From the NCBI GenBank assembly GCA_964019425.1, contig OZ025823.1, positions 310,001 to 374,000 of the forward strand: DNA of 64,000 bases. Reading direction: 5' to 3'. This document shows positions 61,701 to 64,000 of this stretch, piece by piece (position 1 is the first letter of the stretch; each line of letters begins with the position of its first letter). The notes under the pieces were generated by a model. The model was not told the DNA's origin and did no database searches. It saw only the letters and a list, made by a program, of their open reading frames with translations. The stretch comes from Flectonema sp. DT1601 (Eukaryota; Euglenozoa; Diplonemea; Diplonemida; Diplonemidae). Both the position numbers and the translations under genes were made by a program.

Positions 61701-63610
61701 GTTGGTACCGCTGTTGGGACTGCTGTCGGTACCGCTGTCGGTACCGCAGTAGGGATCGCTGTTGGAATCGCTGTAGGTACAGCTGTTGGAATTGGTGTAC
61801 TTGTTAGTGACAATTGCCACAACGGATCTGTACACGATGCGGCGGTGGAGCATGTAACTGGTCCAACTTGTCCACTGATAGTAAACGGCTTGCAGCTTTG
61901 ATTACCATCACAATCGATAGAACAAAACTTACCTGCTGCTGGGTTGGCGTGACAATCGTAGCTGGCGCTTTTACAACCTTGATCAAAACATTGTAGTTTA
62001 CAAGTGCTAGTGGGTGTGCCATCACATTGGAATTGAGCACCACTACAAGCTTCATAGCCTGTGCAGCGAAGGCCACAGTTTCCGTTTGGACAATCGATCG
62101 ATATCGAGTTACAGGTTTGCTGGGCACGACATTGGACATAAGTCTTTCCTGTGCTGGGGTTCGGAACAGTTACTGTTGCCGATTTACAAGCGGAATTTGA
62201 TGTACCGCAATCAAGATTACAGTTTCCACTAGATGGACATTTTAAATTCAAATTACGGCATTCAGATGATCCAGATCCGCTACATTCATTCCTACAATCA
62301 GCATTGAGAGGACATGAAAGACTACTACCCATACAGGATTTATATTGAGCACATTGCCGCTTTAAAAAACCACCGTCAGGCTGTGATGTCACTACTTGTT
62401 GTTCACAAGAACTATCTCCGTCACAATTTAAATTACAAGACCCCATTGATGGACAACTAATATTTGAATTCTTACACGTAGTGGAACCCAAACACAGTAA
62501 AGTCAGGTTGCCTGTACCGCCGCTGTCTATCATATCAATATCTTCGCAGGCTTCGAAACCGATGCAAGTTGCTTTGCAGGTGCCACTACCAGAAGGACAA
62601 TGTTGATTTACTTCCTTACATGTTTGAGAAGCTCTGCATTGTAAATCAAAATTTCCTGTTGTTCCTCCCGTGAATTTTGCGCCTTTGCAAGAAGGAGAAC
62701 CCTCGCATTTGACAATACAGCTTCCGGAATCTGAGCAAGTAGAAGAAGTACCCTTACATGATCCACTCGTCTTACAAATTACTAACATGTCTCCAGTTCT
62801 GACTGCTGAAAATGAATTTATTTGGCTTATGGTTGCTGCTTCACAACTGTTACCTCCGTCGCAATTTACTGTACACATATTCGTTTCAGGACATTTGATA
62901 GCTCCTCCTTTGCAAGACTTGTCTGCTGCACAAGTAAGATGTAATTCCCCATTAGCTGACGTACCTTGACTAATGTCAATATCAAGGCATGATGAAGCTC
63001 CGACGCAGTTTACAATACAACTTGCATCGGTTGGGCACTCGATTTCCATATTTGTACAGGATTCATAATTATTACAAAGCACGTTAAACTCTCCAGTTGA
63101 CGGTGCTCTTCTCCTTAAATGGATTCCATCGCAGGCATTACTTGATTCACAGTTTATGTCACAAAGTGCTTCACCCGGACATGTTACATCAACAAGATTA
63201 CAACTGCTCGTACTTGAGCATGTCAGCTCCAATATACCCTGAGAGGCAGGAGGCTGATTAATAATCATGTTTTCACATGAGTTAGCACTTTGGCATATAA
63301 TTTCACATTTTTCTGTTGAAGGACAGTTTACGATCATATTTCTACAGGCTCCGTTTGAACACTTTACTAAGCAGGTTTGTCCTTGAGCACAATCTACCCG
63401 CATACCTTCGCAAGCATTTTGTGCAGTACACTCAATAGTACTTGCGGCCATGGTATTGGCAGTTGCAACGCAAGCACCCGAGCAGGCAGTAGCACCACCA
63501 CCACATGTTAATGTTGAATCGGTTGCTGCAAAAACAGCGTTTGGGCAATCAGCCGGTGTCACGGCCCCCGAAATGACTACCATCGCTACAAGAATTATCG
63601 CCCGTAACAT
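58724..63610 (-). CDS. large Cys-rich, Pro/Thr-stalked surface membrane protein (1628 aa)
   Basis: The start is the ATG at 63610; the frame upstream to 63808 lacks an ATG. A signal peptide (MLRAIILVAMVVISGAVTP) leads to about 18 Cys-rich repeats (23-598) of a two-strand type, CP...C.(I/V).C.G..SC...., then a stalk of PTAV/PTAI tetrapeptides (603-715). Three similar Cys modules follow (about 717-803, 918-1007, 1017-1107), each with an EGF-like half, separated by a PTLVPTAI stalk (about 805-917) and short Pro-rich spacers. The C-terminus has seven hydrophobic segments (about 1228-1520) and a Ser-rich cytosolic tail. LRPYSAPLDN in a late loop is a feature I associate with polytopic surface proteins of free-living flagellates. 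The role is probably adhesion or sensing. The layout is clear; the family name is not. Confidence 0.85.
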   Translation of the reverse strand: MLRAIILVAMVVISGAVTPADCPNAVFAATDSTLTCGGGATACSGACVATANTMAASTIECTAQNACEGMRVDCAQGQTCLVKCSNGACRNMIVNCPSTEKCEIICQSANSCENMIINQPPASQGILELTCSSTSSCNLVDVTCPGEALCDINCESSNACDGIHLRRRAPSTGEFNVLCNNYESCTNMEIECPTDASCIVNCVGASSCLDIDISQGTSANGELHLTCAADKSCKGGAIKCPETNMCTVNCDGGNSCEAATISQINSFSAVRTGDMLVICKTSGSCKGTSSTCSDSGSCIVKCEGSPSCKGAKFTGGTTGNFDLQCRASQTCKEVNQHCPSGSGTCKATCIGFEACEDIDMIDSGGTGNLTLLCLGSTTCKNSNISCPSMGSCNLNCDGDSSCEQQVVTSQPDGGFLKRQCAQYKSCMGSSLSCPLNADCRNECSGSGSSECRNLNLKCPSSGNCNLDCGTSNSACKSATVTVPNPSTGKTYVQCRAQQTCNSISIDCPNGNCGLRCTGYEACSGAQFQCDGTPTSTCKLQCFDQGCKSASYDCHANPAAGKFCSIDCDGNQSCKPFTISGQVGPVTCSTAASCTDPLWQLSLTSTPIPTAVPTAIPTAIPTAVPTAVPTAVPTAVPTAVPTAVPTTIPTAIPTAIPTAIPTAVPTAIPTAVPTAIPTAIPTAIPTAIPTAIPTAVPTAIPTAVPTAVPTLVPTPAPTPNLCGTNSHGCDTGPGGICYMNATGYTCDCRSNYVCTSGCTDPTLGHVCNASCAAHSCFGSGSQVANASQVACPGNTSSSCTTALCCAPTPTAVPTLVPTAVPTLVPTAVPTLVPTAIPTLVPTAIPTLVPTAIPTLVPTAIPTLVPTAVPTLVPTAIPTLVPTAIPTLVPTAIPTLVPTAVPTMVPTAIPPTSVPTPMPTLDQCDPSNHNCDSGPGGVCYVMGNTYACDCLSGYQCTSGCGSTTVRHTCTATCALYTCSNGVSPPDGTVLCNGFTLSDCNEMTCCPTAAPTDAPLTPTPTIAACTSGSQGCDRHPSGVCEATGSPGGWACTCETNFACVSNCSDPQVAKECVATCETYACQSMRKIPNPQSVQCSSYMVHSCNESLCCLPTPAPTVVPDTDAPPTLPPLTDGPTLIPTSTPPTPTPTSPEPRVLNESEPEPTPQPRAASIIAEDVQVQSKEALKVAPGSPGAAKGAVLVGLGSCGLEDVDLSGNETLDVEFHPTGIPIGTGDKRYMMGAIIINPLLVLAMLGLLLGLAAGLHFALGTPWERSIGNCRFPGLSYLIYLFLLQGTSLTAMRLINDPESAGQSVLAVFILICCLISPGALYFFVLRRIQSEAATVPDPRLFPDTDLNLEGNNKVTMYTGVKAVVYRFVFGDTIWVSRMGGSFFSEKFGVMFETLKTGKTNFVLVEPCVMLILSLLSAWTPGPGTQCHIRNTLITFLFFAYTLAIAILRPYSAPLDNLLSFVVAFMMFLAILFMSIILIGDLKSPFLSGAVDFFLLTTCILVVIKMFWDLGTYALDIYLSRKAGARELVRNVNVTSGNLDFPPVLLTSLSSAEGSIRSGVGSPVDITQLEYDDCEVDSATPYVSELSPNAQSSSYLRVNSSSLHPPSDPLSRSLSSRSAKLTRI
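60857..61196 (-). repeat. 24-bp coding minisatellite (PTLVPTAx repeat)
   Basis: About 12 units of PTAVPTLV or PTAIPTLV (24 bp each) encode the second stalk of the surface protein. Copies are very similar, so unit number may vary among strains. Confidence 0.8.
61463..61797 (-). repeat. 12-bp coding minisatellite (PTAV/PTAI repeat)
   Basis: About 25 units of PTAV or PTAI (12 bp each), often paired as 24-bp higher units, encode the first stalk. GC content is much above the surrounding sequence. Confidence 0.8.
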
Positions 63611-64000
63611 TTTTGCTTTTGCTTTTTTCTTTTTTTTTCCCCTCCTCCTTATTTCCTTTTCCCCCCCACCTTCTGATCTGAAAAATAAATAAGTTTTTTC
63701 CCCCACGATTGCCTGTTTTTTCTGCTTTTCACAACATGTCGTGGTCCGACCACAGAATACTATATGAACTACCTGGTAGGTCCTACGAAATAAAATTTCC
63801 AAAAACAAAATTTTTAAAAAAAAATAAACAAATAAAAATAGGAACCATTAATCCTCCGGGAGGGGTTAGGGTATCTTATGAACGATATTAATAACGCTAA
63901 GTTACTAAGCGAAAAAAAAGGTATACTTTTTCTTATTCAGTGCAGCGTATTTGTTCTTTAATTACGTCTTCGCTAATGAAATGGTAAACTTATTGTTTTA
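63611..64000. other. right end of window, upstream of the surface-protein gene
   Basis: No gene seen in the 390 bp. A purine-rich tract (on the sense strand GGGGGGGAAAAGGAAATAAGG) lies directly 5' of the ATG at 63610. Confidence 0.55.

Noticed and set aside
1-64000. Spliced-leader RNA gene, rRNA, tRNA or telomere repeats
   Set aside because: I looked for known leader sequences of kinetoplastids, diplonemids, euglenids and dinoflagellates and for tRNA boxes on both strands and saw none.

Overview
This 64 kb window comes from the nuclear genome of a flagellated unicellular eukaryote. The genes encode XRN-type exonuclease, ARF GTPase, cyclin, RNase H2 subunit B and an IFT43-like intraflagellar transport protein. 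The standard genetic code fits, with TAA, TAG and TGA all seen as stops. Intergenic DNA is AT-rich and full of A/T homopolymer runs of 15 to 33 bases. All 27 protein genes I can support lie on the minus strand, so the window reads as one directional cluster. That layout, mostly uninterrupted reading frames, several start codons preceded by a pyrimidine tract plus AG, and gene amplification by tandem arrays together suggest a euglenozoan (kinetoplastid or diplonemid relative). At least two genes carry short conventional GT-AG introns, so a trypanosomatid is unlikely. The lineage is inference; no spliced-leader gene or rRNA is present to settle it.

Layout from left to right. 1-666 is the N-terminus of an XRN2/Rat1-like exonuclease, followed by a 3.3 kb non-coding gap with a strong set of hairpins near 3301-3420. 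3936-11146 holds a large 8-TM protein fused to a class 3 lipase, a small coiled-coil protein ending in a CaaX box, an unknown protein and a cyclin. 11175-23619 is an array of secreted six-blade-propeller-like proteins: two full 3634-bp units (genes A+B), a third partial unit (A only), then two diverged mosaic paralogues (C, D). 23723-37000 holds an ARF-like GTPase lacking the catalytic Gln, an unknown 910-aa protein, a luminal glycosyltransferase-like protein, three unknown proteins (one coiled coil, one single-TM) and an RMDN-like TPR protein. 37841-39613 is a decayed DNA transposon with about 190-bp terminal inverted repeats flanked by TA, the only element read on the plus strand. 39670-49429 holds an unknown basic protein, a ubiquitin-like/coiled-coil/CesT-chaperone protein (three exons), IFT43 (two exons), a zinc-ribbon protein, a small coiled-coil protein and RNase H2B with a terminal PIP-like box. 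52045-54186 is a non-RD Ser/Thr kinase. After a 4.5 kb gene-free stretch, 58724-63610 encodes a 1628-aa Cys-rich, Pro/Thr-stalked surface membrane protein.

Functionally the window is mixed housekeeping, flagellar and surface/secreted genes without an evident pathway, as expected of polycistronic transcription units. The most unusual items are the eukaryotic CesT-domain protein, the receptor-like 8-TM/lipase fusion, and the recently amplified, gene-converted array of secreted proteins with a conserved hairpin downstream of each array copy. Several gene starts given here are the first in-frame ATG; longer open frames upstream of them lack an ATG.
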